A stretch of DNA of 26,503 nt from JAAYZX01 sp040770645 (GTDB taxonomy: Bacteria; Actinomycetota; Thermoleophilia; RBG-16-64-13), in contig JAXGIS010000019.1 in the NCBI GenBank assembly GCA_040770645.1, positions 1 to 26,503 of the forward strand, in the 5' to 3' direction. The notes below the pieces were generated by a model, which was not told the DNA's origin, did not search any database, and was given only the letters and a program-made list of their open reading frames with translations. The position numbers and the translations under genes were made by a program. Within the stretch, counting starts at the first letter, position 1; each line of letters opens with the position of its first letter. Positions 13,758 through 21,354 of the stretch are shown piece after piece.

Positions 13758-15698
13758 GTGATTGGCCGCAGGGTGACACAGCTTGCATTGCGGGCATCAG
13801 AAGTGACACCGAAGTATTGCCTTAGGTACCCGCTTACACGTTATCTGCGTGACAACGCCTGGAAGGTGAAAGCCGGGATCGAAGCCCAGGGCTTACTCGG
13901 GTTCTCGAGGACAGTCGCCTGTCTTGCCCTTCAACGTCTCCCCGGACGCTGGAGGCATCTACTCTATTTCTTGTGGATCCTGTTCAACGAATATGAACTG
14001 AAGTTCGATTGGTCTCGGGGAGCACCGTCATCCTTCGGGCTTCCTGAGGGATCTCGTACACTCATTTCCGTTGTTATGCCGGTATTCAATACCGACTTGA
14101 ACCTGCTGCGCCTTGCCATCCGATCAGTGGTGCGGCAGACCTACTCCAGCTGGGAACTCTGCATCCATGACGATGGCTCCACGGCAGAAGGCGTACTCGA
14201 TTTTGTCAGGGAGCAGGCCGCTCGCGATGGTCGCATTCGGTTCAGTTCCTCACCCGTCAACGGTGGCATCGCATTCGCGACCAATGCTGCCTTGGCTCTT
14301 GCTCAAGGCGATTTCGTGGCATTTCTTGACCATCATGATGAGCTCGCTCCCAATGCGTTGGCTGAGGTGGCGCGGGCGATCCAGGCCAATCCGAACGTGG
14401 ATTGGATCTACTCAGACGAAGACAAAATCGATGCGCACGGCATAAGGCATGCGCCCTACTTCAAGCCGGACTGGAACCCGGATCTGCTTCTGTCTCAGAA
14501 TTACATTTGCCACCTGACCGTATATCGCCGCTCGCTGCTCCAGCGGCTGGGGGGCTTCAGGGAGGGCTTCGACGGAGCTCAAGATTTCGATCTCGCGCTG
14601 CGGGCTTCTGTCGCCACCTCAGCCGAGAGGATCGTCCACATACCACTTGTGCTCTACCACTGGCGTACGGCGGAGACATCCACAGCGCGTTCGGCGGCTG
14701 CCAAGCCGGCCGCTGGCGAGGCAGGGGTAAGGGCGCTTCAGGACTATCTGGAGGCAACAGGCCAATCAGGTGGGGTGAGAAACGCCTTCGTGCCCACCTT
14801 CCATGATGGAACCTTCTACCGTGTGAAGAGGAGCATAAGGGGCCGACCGTCCGTTACCGTGATCGTGCCGACACGAGACAATGCTGCGTTTCTGAGACGA
14901 TGTATCACGAGCATCAGGGGCCGCACCAGCTATGACAACTACATGGTCATGGTGGTGGACAACGGGAGCCGGGATCCGGACACTCTGGAGTATTTGGACA
15001 TGCTGCGCAAGGATGCGTGCGTTCGGGTCGTCGAGCGTGATGTGCCCTTCAACTTCTCAGCCCTCAACAACTACGCCGTTGACTTGGCGGAAAGCGATTA
15101 CGTATTACTGTTGAACGACGACACTGAGGTGATCAGTCGTGATTGGATACAGGCGATGCTCGAGCATGCCCAGCGGCCGGAGGTGGGAGTGGTGGGCGCG
15201 CGGCTCCTGTACCCGGATCGCAGGGTTCAACATGCCGGGGTGTTCATCAGATCTCATGGTCGCCCAGACCACGCCTTCAAACGGACGTGGGACGACGACG
15301 GCGGGTACTTCGGCCAATCGCTCCTGATCAGAGACTGCTCTGCGGTGACTGCGGCTTGTCTGCTTGTTTCCCGGGGTTTGTTTAAGGAACTCGGCGGGTT
15401 TGATGAGGCTCGGTTTGGAGTCGCTTACAACGACGTTGACTTCTGCCTACGGGTGCGGGCAACCGGTCGTCTCATTGTCTATACGCCATATGCGAAGTTG
15501 ATCCATCATGAATCGGTGTCGCGAGGCCAGGATGACGAACTGGCAAGGGAGTCGGAGGCAGTTAGAGCGAGGGTCATGCAGGAGCGAGCCGCCATCGCGG
15601 AAGTGTGTGAGAGGTTGTGTCCTCGCGATCCTTATTACAGCGTGCACTTGGGACAGGAGACCGCTCTCTGGCACCCGCGCGCGTTCCCCTGCGCCTAA
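13758..15698 (+). CDS. Tandem family 2 glycosyltransferase (two GT2 domains)
   Basis: GTG 13758 starts a 646-residue protein. After an N-terminal region of about 100 residues, the first GT-A domain begins at ISVVMPVFNTDLNLLR and continues with LCIHDDGSTAEG and a DHHDE acidic motif (191-195). GFREGFDGAQDFDLALR follows. The second begins near residue 365 with VTVIVPTRDNAAFLRRC, then VVDNGSRD, LLLNDDTEV (NDD at 453-455), AACLLVSRGLFKELGGFDE and YNDVDFCLRVR (557-566). Such two-domain enzymes usually add two sugars or make a repeating disaccharide in the cytoplasm. It ends the plus-strand export operon. Its stop overlaps that of the convergent gene: TAA at 15696-15698 shares bases with the TAG of the minus-strand glycosyltransferase at 15695-15697, leaving no room for a terminator. 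Confidence 0.92.
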   Translation: MIGRRVTQLALRASEVTPKYCLRYPLTRYLRDNAWKVKAGIEAQGLLGFSRTVACLALQRLPGRWRHLLYFLWILFNEYELKFDWSRGAPSSFGLPEGSRTLISVVMPVFNTDLNLLRLAIRSVVRQTYSSWELCIHDDGSTAEGVLDFVREQAARDGRIRFSSSPVNGGIAFATNAALALAQGDFVAFLDHHDELAPNALAEVARAIQANPNVDWIYSDEDKIDAHGIRHAPYFKPDWNPDLLLSQNYICHLTVYRRSLLQRLGGFREGFDGAQDFDLALRASVATSAERIVHIPLVLYHWRTAETSTARSAAAKPAAGEAGVRALQDYLEATGQSGGVRNAFVPTFHDGTFYRVKRSIRGRPSVTVIVPTRDNAAFLRRCITSIRGRTSYDNYMVMVVDNGSRDPDTLEYLDMLRKDACVRVVERDVPFNFSALNNYAVDLAESDYVLLLNDDTEVISRDWIQAMLEHAQRPEVGVVGARLLYPDRRVQHAGVFIRSHGRPDHAFKRTWDDDGGYFGQSLLIRDCSAVTAACLLVSRGLFKELGGFDEARFGVAYNDVDFCLRVRATGRLIVYTPYAKLIHHESVSRGQDDELARESEAVRARVMQERAAIAEVCERLCPRDPYYSVHLGQETALWHPRAFPCA

Positions 15699-16510
15699 GG
15701 CCACACCCGGCAATGCCGGCGGAAGAATAGCCGACGGCTGCGCCGGTAGGCCTCTTTCCGTTGGGCGGAGATCCTAGTGAAAGTGGCACCGCCTATGTGC
15801 ACCACCGTCACGCGGGAGGTAGCCATGACGGTCTCTCCCTGTCTGCGCACGCGGGCGCAGAGGTCGGCGTCTTCGAAGTACGTGAATTCGGTATCAAAGC
15901 CCCCCACGTCTCGGAACACCTCCGCCCGCACGGCTAGGCATGCACCACTGACCCATTCGCAGGCTACCTTCTCCGGCACCTGACGCCGATGACTCGCTCC
16001 GGGGAACTCCGCACCGAGGAGTCTTCCGAGCTTGGTGAGCACGATGGCTGCGGGGCAGGGGAGACTACCCATGGAATCCTGTTTGCGGCCGTCCGGCCCA
16101 ATGAGTTGCGGCCCAATGATCGCCGTCCCCGCGCTCGACCCAACGGCAACCAGCCGGTGTAGGTCGCGCAAGGTCACGAACGCATCGTCGTTGAGAAAAA
16201 CCAACCACTCACTATGGGCGTGCTCGGCGCCGGCGTTACATGTGGCAGCAAACCCGCCGCGGGCGGCGCGGCGCAAAAGCGATACTCCGGGCCTTTCGAA
16301 CTCAGGGAGGGTGTATTCGACGCAGGAGCCGTCGTCCACTGCAATGATCTCGACACCATCCGACGCCGGTGTTGGCGGGGCGTCACGGAGAAGAGATCGT
16401 AGGCACCGTTTCAGGAGCCCAGGGCTGTCCCACGTGGGGATGATGACACCGATGGTCGGTCGGGACTGCGCCTCAGTGTTGGGCGTGAGCGGTGGCTTCA
16501 GCGCGGGCAA
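15695..16510 (-). CDS. Family 2 glycosyltransferase (rhamnosyltransferase-like)
   Basis: TTG 16510 is chosen because AAGGAG lies six bases upstream. The 271-residue product is a single GT-A domain: TIGVIIPTWDSPGLLKRCL (19-37), IIAVDDGSC, RGGFAATCNAGAEHA, VFLNDDAF (NDD at 107-109), CEWVSGACLAVRAEVFRDV, GGFDTEFTYFEDADLCAR, and VVHIGGATF near the end. This is the typical layout of GT2 enzymes that add rhamnose-like sugars. With gmd and rmd on the same strand just upstream, GDP-rhamnose is a plausible donor, but that is inference. It follows the GT4 gene with a gap of about 41 bases and probably forms one operon rmd-gmd-GT4-GT2. Confidence 0.9.
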   Translation of the reverse strand: MPALKPPLTPNTEAQSRPTIGVIIPTWDSPGLLKRCLRSLLRDAPPTPASDGVEIIAVDDGSCVEYTLPEFERPGVSLLRRAARGGFAATCNAGAEHAHSEWLVFLNDDAFVTLRDLHRLVAVGSSAGTAIIGPQLIGPDGRKQDSMGSLPCPAAIVLTKLGRLLGAEFPGASHRRQVPEKVACEWVSGACLAVRAEVFRDVGGFDTEFTYFEDADLCARVRRQGETVMATSRVTVVHIGGATFTRISAQRKEAYRRSRRLFFRRHCRVWP

Positions 16511-16516
16511 GGTTCA

Positions 16517-16522
16517 CTCCTT
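16517..16522 (-). promoter_or_regulatory. Ribosome binding site AAGGAG deciding the TTG start at 16510
   Basis: On the minus strand AAGGAG lies six bases before TTG. It supports the TTG start over an in-frame extension. Confidence 0.6.
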
Positions 16523-16551
16523 GTTCATCACTGCATCTCGAGCTTCCTCTG

Positions 16552-17829
16552 CTACCGGCTCGCAATGTCAGGGCGGATCTTAGGTGCCGTCGGCGAGTGT
16601 ACTGTCGCCGATCTGGAGGGAGAGGAAGGGGAGACGGTCTCCTCAATACATGGGAGGAGGTGGTACGGGAAGGCCCGGTTGTCTTGCCTCCGAAGCCAAT
16701 ACGCGCGGTGATAGCACTGCGCTGTGACAGAGGCTGTGTGCCTCCATGTGTGGACGACCGGGATGAAAGAAGGGCGCGCGCCGAGCCTGTTGCCCAGTTG
16801 CCCGGACGGGCTGAGCAGGGTGCCCAAGAGCTCCGCCAGGTTTTCTGGTTTCCGGGGGTCAAAGTACCACGCGTTGTTGCCGAGGAACTCGCGTACGGGG
16901 GTGGTGTCTGAGGTGGCCACGGGGGCGCCACAGGACCGAGCCTCGAGAGCCGGCAGGCCAAAGCCCTCGCTCAACGAGGGGAAGACATACAGGGCCGCCG
17001 AGGAGAGCAGGGCCGGCAGTAGGTCATCGGGTACGTATCCGGGAAAACGCACTTGACCGGGTTGCCCAGGCCCGATCAGTTCTGCGGCGAGGGCGGACAA
17101 CTCGCGGCCGTAGGCGTTACGGTTCGCTCCTGCCAGTACCAGTTCCACTTCCGAGCGGAGGGTCCCCGACAGGAGCGCGTAGGCCCGTATCAGCGTCTCC
17201 AGGTTCTTGTGTCTCTTGAAGGGACCCACCCACATGATGCTCCCGGGCGGACGCCGATCTGGCGGCAGGCCCGATGTTGTTCCTCGACGGTCTGTACGCG
17301 GAAGCGGTCGTCGACGGCGTTCAGAACGATGGAGAAGTGGGGCAGGGAGAGGCCGGCGGCAATAGCGTCCGTGGCCGCTCTTCTCGACCCGAAGAGCAGC
17401 CAGTCGGCTCGTGTGACGAATGCGTGGAGCAGAGCTCGAAACATCACCCGCCTGGGGGGAGGAGATGGTGTTGGGATGCTGCAGAGGTATCACGTCGTGC
17501 AGAGTGCCCACCTCGCCCCAGAGAATCCTGGAGGGAACAGCGTGATGTGGGGCGTGTGGAACACGTCCACGTCCGCACGGGCCGCACGTGCCGCCTCTTC
17601 GAGCCCGCGGAGTGTCCACGGTCCGTGTTTGCAGTTGAGCCAATGGACCCTGTCGAGCGCCGTCTGCGGGAACAGGTGAGTGTCTGCGGACATGCGGAGC
17701 GCGCTTATGTTGACTCCGGCATCCTCCGCGATCTCGGCAAGACCCCCAGCAGCCCGGTGGTGTACCTGCCCACCCCACCCCATGAGGCCATACGCGCGTC
17801 AAACAGGATCCTAGTGGCTTGGGGGTCAT
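16552..17829 (-). pseudogene. Family 4 glycosyltransferase (GT-B fold), frameshifted in its N-terminal half
   Basis: A GT-B enzyme of about 420 residues. The C-terminal half is intact: MWVGPFKRHKNLETLIRAY, VELVLAGANRN, VRFPGYVPDDLLPALLSSA, LYVFPSLSEGFGLPALEA (the ExFGxxxLE motif that binds the nucleotide sugar) and APVATSDTTPVREFLG. The N-terminal half must be read over three frames: ATG 17829 (MTPKPL), ILFDARMASWGGVGRYTTGL, LAEIAEDAGVNISAL, VDVFHTPHITLFPPG, LHDVIPLQHP, ALLHAFVTRADWLLFGSRRA and SIVLNAVDDRF. Frame changes lie near 17812, 17755, 17522, 17455 and 17250. The residues on each side stay family-like, so indel error is likely. It would transfer a sugar, probably mannose or rhamnose, from GDP or another nucleotide. 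Confidence 0.82.
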
Positions 17830-17929
17830 GATGTGGTCGGTGGGACAGTGCGGGTTTGGGCCGGCGCCACTTCTACGGTCGGCGCCACCGCTGTGGCCGG
17901 TGTCGCCGTCTCGGTGGCCACCCCCACGT
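17826..17929. other. GC-rich repeat-like spacer between gmd and the GT4 gene
   Basis: GGCGCCAC occurs at 17863-17870 and 17881-17888, and TCTACGG near 17872 and 17932. In one minus-strand frame it would encode a Thr/Ala/Val-rich tail (ATETATPATAVAPTVEV) continuing past the gmd stop by a frameshift. The gmd reading already ends at a normal family length, so I keep it as non-coding. Confidence 0.35.
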
Positions 17930-18925
17930 CTACGGCAGTCGCCGGCGCTTGGCCTTCTGCTTGGCTACCCATTCCAGGTCGGCCTCCACCATGAGTTTGA
18001 CCAGACCGCGGAAGCTCACCGACGGCACCCACCCCAGGATTTCCCGAGCTTTCGAGGCATCGCCCACCAGCAGGTCCACCTCAGCCGGCCGGAGAAAACG
18101 TTCATCCTCCTTAACATAATCCTCCCAAGCCAACCCTACCTCGGCAAAGGCCAACTCCACAAACTCGCGTACGGAGTGTGTTTCGCCGGTGGCGATCACG
18201 TAGTCTTGCGGCTCGTGGTGCTGGAGCATGAGGTGCATGGCGCGCACGTAGTCGGGGGCGTAACCCCAGTCGCGCTTGGCGTCGAGGTTGCCCAGCCGCA
18301 GCTCCTCGGCCATTCCGTGCTTGATCAGCGCCACGGCGTGCGTGATCTTGCGCGTGACGAACTCCAGGCCGCGGCGGGGGCTCTCGTGGTTGAAGAGGAT
18401 GCCGCAGCAGGCGTGCAGGCCATAGGACTCGCGGTAGTTAACGGTGATGAAGTGGGCGTAAGCTTTGGCGCAGCCGTAGGGCGAGCGCGGGTGAAAGGGG
18501 GTCAGCTCCGTCTGGGGGATTTCGCGCACGCGGCCGAACATCTCGCTGGATGAGGCTTGATACATGCGGATGGACGGATTGTGCCTGCGGATGGCTTCCA
18601 AGATACGGGTGACGCCCACGCCGGTGAACTCGGCGGTGAGGATGGGTTGCTCCCAACTCGTGGGCACGAAGGATTGGGCGCCGAGGTTGTAGACCTCGTC
18701 GGGGTCTATCTGACGGATGGCGGTGTCGAGCGAGCTTTGGTCCAAGAGGTCGGCCTGGATGAGCTCGATCTCGTTGCGGATGGGGTTGATGCGCCAGAAG
18801 TTCTCCGAGGCCGAGCGCCGCACCAGACCCACCACGCGGTAGTCAAGTGACAGCAGGTGCTCGGCCAGGTAGCTGCCGTCCTGGCCGGTTATGCCGGTGA
18901 TGAGCGCGGTGCGCGAAGCAGTCAT
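17930..18925 (-). CDS. gmd: GDP-mannose 4,6-dehydratase
   Basis: ATG 18925 (MTASRTALITG) overlaps the stop of rmd by four bases (ATGA), with GGGGAG upstream; the frame reaching back to 19036 is only rmd sequence out of frame. The 331 residues have all family marks: ITGITGQDGSYLAEHLL (9-25), YNLGAQSFVPTSWEQP, ASSSEMFG (Ser126, Glu128), SPYGCAKAYAHF (Tyr150, Lys154), GILFNHESPRRGLEFVTRK, NLDAKRDWGYAPDYV and LRPAEVDLLVGD. It removes water from GDP-D-mannose to give GDP-4-keto-6-deoxy-D-mannose. It precedes the GT4 gene, from which it is separated by about 100 bases of GC-rich, repeat-like sequence. The product goes to Rmd. Confidence 0.96.
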   Translation of the reverse strand: MTASRTALITGITGQDGSYLAEHLLSLDYRVVGLVRRSASENFWRINPIRNEIELIQADLLDQSSLDTAIRQIDPDEVYNLGAQSFVPTSWEQPILTAEFTGVGVTRILEAIRRHNPSIRMYQASSSEMFGRVREIPQTELTPFHPRSPYGCAKAYAHFITVNYRESYGLHACCGILFNHESPRRGLEFVTRKITHAVALIKHGMAEELRLGNLDAKRDWGYAPDYVRAMHLMLQHHEPQDYVIATGETHSVREFVELAFAEVGLAWEDYVKEDERFLRPAEVDLLVGDASKAREILGWVPSVSFRGLVKLMVEADLEWVAKQKAKRRRLP

Positions 18926-20193
18926 TGGGTCGTCTCCCCGTGAGGTCGGTGGGGGCTGAGGCGACTGCCGGTCATACGGCGCCAGTAGTCCAGCGTCTCG
19001 CGGAGCGTGTCGGAGAGATTGTGCTGGGCCTGCCATCCCAGGGCCCGTAGGCGGGAAGCGTCGCCGATCAACACGGACGCGTCTTTGGGCCGGAGCAATT
19101 TCGGGTCCTGGTACACGGATATGGGTACCGTGCAGTGGGAGAGCAGCACCTCCAGTATCTTGCGCGTTGACCAGGCCGTACCCGAGGCGATGTTATACGG
19201 TTGGCCCGGCGTGCCCCGCTCCATCACGACCAGGTACGCGGACACCACGTCGCGTACGTCTAGGTAGTCGCGCCGTGAGTCGAGGTTGCCCACGCGGATG
19301 GTGCCTGCCGGCAGTGGTGTTTTCGTGGGTTCGGCCAGCGCCCGCTTCGCCGCCGCCACCCAGGATTCCGTGGCCATTTCCCGTTCCAGGACGGCGAGTT
19401 GTCTGGCGAAGTCGGGCACCACGAAACCGGTTCCCTGCCCGGGGCCGGTGTGGTTGAAAGCGCGAGTGATCATCACGGGAAGCCCTGTGGTTTCGAAGAA
19501 GAGTCTGCCGATTTCCTCTTGCGCGAACTTGCTCACGCCGTAGTGGGAAGAAGGGCCGATCGGGGCCGATTCATCCAGGAGACACGTGGTGTTTATCGGG
19601 GGGCCGGCGTCGTCGATGGCCACGATGCCCGTGATGCCGGCATCGGCGTCGTCAACGTCGGCGGCGCCGGCCCCGTCTACGTCGCTCACGCCGTCGGTTG
19701 CTGCGGCGTCGTTGGTGGCATTGGCGTCGTCCGAAGGGGAGTCGGCGCACGAGTCGGCGGCCACGCAGGGGCCGGCGGCGGCATACACCTGGGCAGAACT
19801 CGGGATCAACACGCGGCACGTGTTGGTCAGGTCGGAGATGGCTTCGAGTAGGCGGGCGGTTCCCACCACATTGGCATTGTAGGTGGCCGATGGGGCACGG
19901 AAAGACCGGCCGACCTCAGCGTGGGCGGCAAGATGGAAGACCAAATCCGGTATGCCGACGTTGGTGGCCAAGGCTTCGAGCGCCAAGCGGGAGTCTTCGG
20001 CACACGTGAGATCGGCGGAGACGCGGGCGGTCTGTTCGTCATACTCGATAGCCGCGCCGGCTTTGCATATGCCGCTGGACGGATGATCCATGAGGCAGAG
20101 ACGGGCCTGGGGCATGCGTTGGGCGATTGCCTCCTGCAGGTGTCTCCCGACGAAGCCCGCCGCGCCGGTGATGAGGATAATCCGTGCGTCCAT
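18922..20193 (-). CDS. rmd: GDP-6-deoxy-4-keto-mannose reductase (RMD-like) with an Asp/Ala-rich insertion
   Basis: Start taken at ATG 20193 (MDARIILITGAAGFVG); there is no ribosome site, and a TAACAT eight bases upstream suggests a leaderless message. The 423 residues form an extended SDR: LITGAAGFVGRHL (7-19), FHLAAHAEVGRSF, LIPSSAQVY (Ser132-133), SHYGVSKFAQEE (Tyr218, Lys222), ITRAFNHTGPGQGTGFVVP (the RMD hallmark NHTGPGQ), NLDSRRDYLDVRDV and LLRPKDASVLIGD. It would reduce the Gmd product to GDP-D-rhamnose. Normal relatives are near 310-340 residues. The excess is mostly a stretch at residues about 140-204, full of Asp, Ala, Gly and Val, between the catalytic Ser and Tyr. GDP-4-keto reductases of other stereochemistry cannot be excluded. 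Confidence 0.9.
   Translation of the reverse strand: MDARIILITGAAGFVGRHLQEAIAQRMPQARLCLMDHPSSGICKAGAAIEYDEQTARVSADLTCAEDSRLALEALATNVGIPDLVFHLAAHAEVGRSFRAPSATYNANVVGTARLLEAISDLTNTCRVLIPSSAQVYAAAGPCVAADSCADSPSDDANATNDAAATDGVSDVDGAGAADVDDADAGITGIVAIDDAGPPINTTCLLDESAPIGPSSHYGVSKFAQEEIGRLFFETTGLPVMITRAFNHTGPGQGTGFVVPDFARQLAVLEREMATESWVAAAKRALAEPTKTPLPAGTIRVGNLDSRRDYLDVRDVVSAYLVVMERGTPGQPYNIASGTAWSTRKILEVLLSHCTVPISVYQDPKLLRPKDASVLIGDASRLRALGWQAQHNLSDTLRETLDYWRRMTGSRLSPHRPHGETTQ
19582..19776. repeat. Low-complexity trinucleotide-like DNA inside rmd
   Basis: This part of rmd is a run of GTC, GGC, GCC and similar triplets on the plus strand, encoding acidic Asp/Ala-rich protein (for example DVDGAGAADVDDADAG) on the minus strand. 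It keeps the frame. Such sequence expands and contracts easily by slippage. Confidence 0.6.
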
Positions 20194-20452
20194 GATAGGG
20201 AATGTTAGCAGGGTGGCGCTGTGTATTGGCACCGACGGTCACGGGTGCCGGGGTGGACAGCGTGCGGGGTTTGGCCATCGGGGGCCGTTGCAAGCCGGAA
20301 ACTGCGGGGCCGGCCGCGGTCCGGGCCTGTGATGGGGGCGGACTCCCCGCTTGGCTCGCGACGGGGCGGCACAACCCGGCGGAGGCAACCCAGACCGCAC
20401 AGCCGGGTTGGGGCAACTCCGGCGCCGCTCTGGCGCCGCAGCCGGACGGGGG
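20194..20452. other. Intergenic region between rmd and the RelE-like gene
   Basis: About 260 GC-rich bases with no convincing gene. On the minus strand TAACAT (20202-20207) lies eight bases before the rmd ATG and could be a -10 box. No good -35 is seen at normal spacing. Confidence 0.4.
20202..20207 (-). promoter_or_regulatory. Possible -10 box of a leaderless rmd transcript
   Basis: TAACAT on the minus strand ends eight bases before the ATG of rmd, the distance expected if transcription starts at or next to the start codon. No Shine-Dalgarno sequence is present. No matching -35 is found. Confidence 0.35.
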
Positions 20453-20731
20453 CTAACCGGGGGTGGCAGATCCCCAGCGGTGCTCAGCGATCACCAGAAC
20501 CCACACGTGGTCTTCCCCGAAGGTGTACGTCACTCGATAGGGGCCGAGTCTCAGGCGCCAGAGGGGCACCTCCTCGCCCTTCAGCCCGCCCTTCAGTCGC
20601 TCGCAGGCTTCCGGATTGAAAGAGAGGATGCGAGTCAAGGAGGCGAGTTCTCTGTCCACGGTCGCCCCCATACTGCGGAGATCCTGAATGATGCTTCGCT
20701 TGAAGCGCAGTTGGCTGATTCTGGTCGCCAC
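20453..20731 (-). CDS. RelE/ParE-superfamily toxin
   Basis: A 92-residue basic protein from GTG 20731, with AGAGGAG about ten bases upstream. The fold is suggested by the helical start (FKRSIIQDLRSMGATV), then PEACERLKGGLKG and WRLRLGPYRVTYTFGEDH followed by VWVLVIAEHR, the Arg-rich strand pattern of RelE/ParE toxins. Such toxins cut ribosome-bound mRNA (RelE) or block gyrase (ParE). Which of the two cannot be told from these motifs. The gene lies 39 bases after the RHH antitoxin on the same strand, so the pair is an antitoxin-first operon, as is usual for type II systems. It appears intact, unlike the PIN and MNT genes further left. Confidence 0.85.
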   Translation of the reverse strand: MATRISQLRFKRSIIQDLRSMGATVDRELASLTRILSFNPEACERLKGGLKGEEVPLWRLRLGPYRVTYTFGEDHVWVLVIAEHRWGSATPG

Positions 20732-20770
20732 CCAGGCTTGTCTCCTCTGATCTGCCCCAGCGGTACTTCT

Positions 20771-21016
20771 CTAGCCTTCGCCGTCTCCTGTCGCTTGTGC
20801 GGAGGTCAGGTCCGAAAGAAGTTCTTCCCAGGTTAGGGTGCGGTCGGTGGGGTCCTGGAGTCTGTCGAGCGCAGTCTGGTAGTCTGCCCACTCTTCCAGG
20901 TACAGGTCCACCGCTTCCCGCAGGATGTCCGCTCTACTGCGGCGACGTGCCGCCGCTACTCGATCGAGCGCCTCTACCACGCTCTCCGGGAATCTTGCTG
21001 TGACTACTTGTGCCAT
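20771..21016 (-). CDS. Ribbon-helix-helix (CopG-type) antitoxin
   Basis: ATG 21016 starts an 81-residue protein. MAQVVTARFPESVVEALDRVAAA matches the beta strand and first helix of a ribbon-helix-helix DNA-binding domain, and RRRSRADILREAVDLYLEEW matches the second helix. The acidic C-terminus (TLTWEELLSDLTSAQATGDGEG) is the likely toxin-binding part. The frame can be extended upstream to 21082, but the RHH domain begins at MAQVV, so this start is preferred. It should neutralise the RelE-like toxin downstream and repress its own promoter. Confidence 0.85.
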   Translation of the reverse strand: MAQVVTARFPESVVEALDRVAAARRRSRADILREAVDLYLEEWADYQTALDRLQDPTDRTLTWEELLSDLTSAQATGDGEG

Positions 21017-21354
21017 TTCTGATCGCTTCCTCACTTCGTCCACACAGAACGCATCATGCTGAAGCAGGACGAATACAGTCAAATATGCCTGGCTCTTGGA
21101 TTCGCTGCGAATCGCGCGTGCCGGCGAATTCCAGTTTACCTACTGCGGCGGGGGTGATCCGGCGCGAAGCAACAATATCGTGAATGGCGGCGAGGTGCCA
21201 ACTCGGCCGGTTCTCGGTGGGGAGACTGGGCCGACATCTCGCGGCGCCATTCGGTTGACAGGTACTTTCTTCGGTATCACAATGGGAAGCGTGGAAGTAT
21301 TGTTGGTGCCGGCCCGTGGTGGCGGCTCCCACCCGGGCTCATAGGGGGTCTGCC
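21017..21354. other. Divergent intergenic region between the antitoxin and the SLH protein
   Basis: About 340 bases with no credible gene. It must hold the promoter and operator of the toxin-antitoxin operon on the left and the promoter of the SLH protein on the right; the latter is listed separately. I found no clear operator palindrome. Confidence 0.5.
21255..21283 (+). promoter_or_regulatory. Candidate sigma-70 type promoter for the SLH protein
   Basis: TTGACA at 21255-21260, a 17-base spacer, then CACAAT at 21278-21283. The predicted start of transcription is near 21290, leaving a leader of about 65 bases before ATG 21355. The -35 is perfect; the -10 matches 4 of 6. Confidence 0.5.

Noticed and set aside
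17826..18032. Thr/Ala-rich C-terminal extension of Gmd through a frameshift
   Set aside because: Gmd already ends at the usual length and with a family-like tail; the extension is low-complexity sequence in an unrelated frame.
19399..19851. Plus-strand frame of 150 codons within rmd
   Set aside because: It is opposite the intact Rmd coding sequence and its Gly/Val repeats only mirror the low-complexity insertion.
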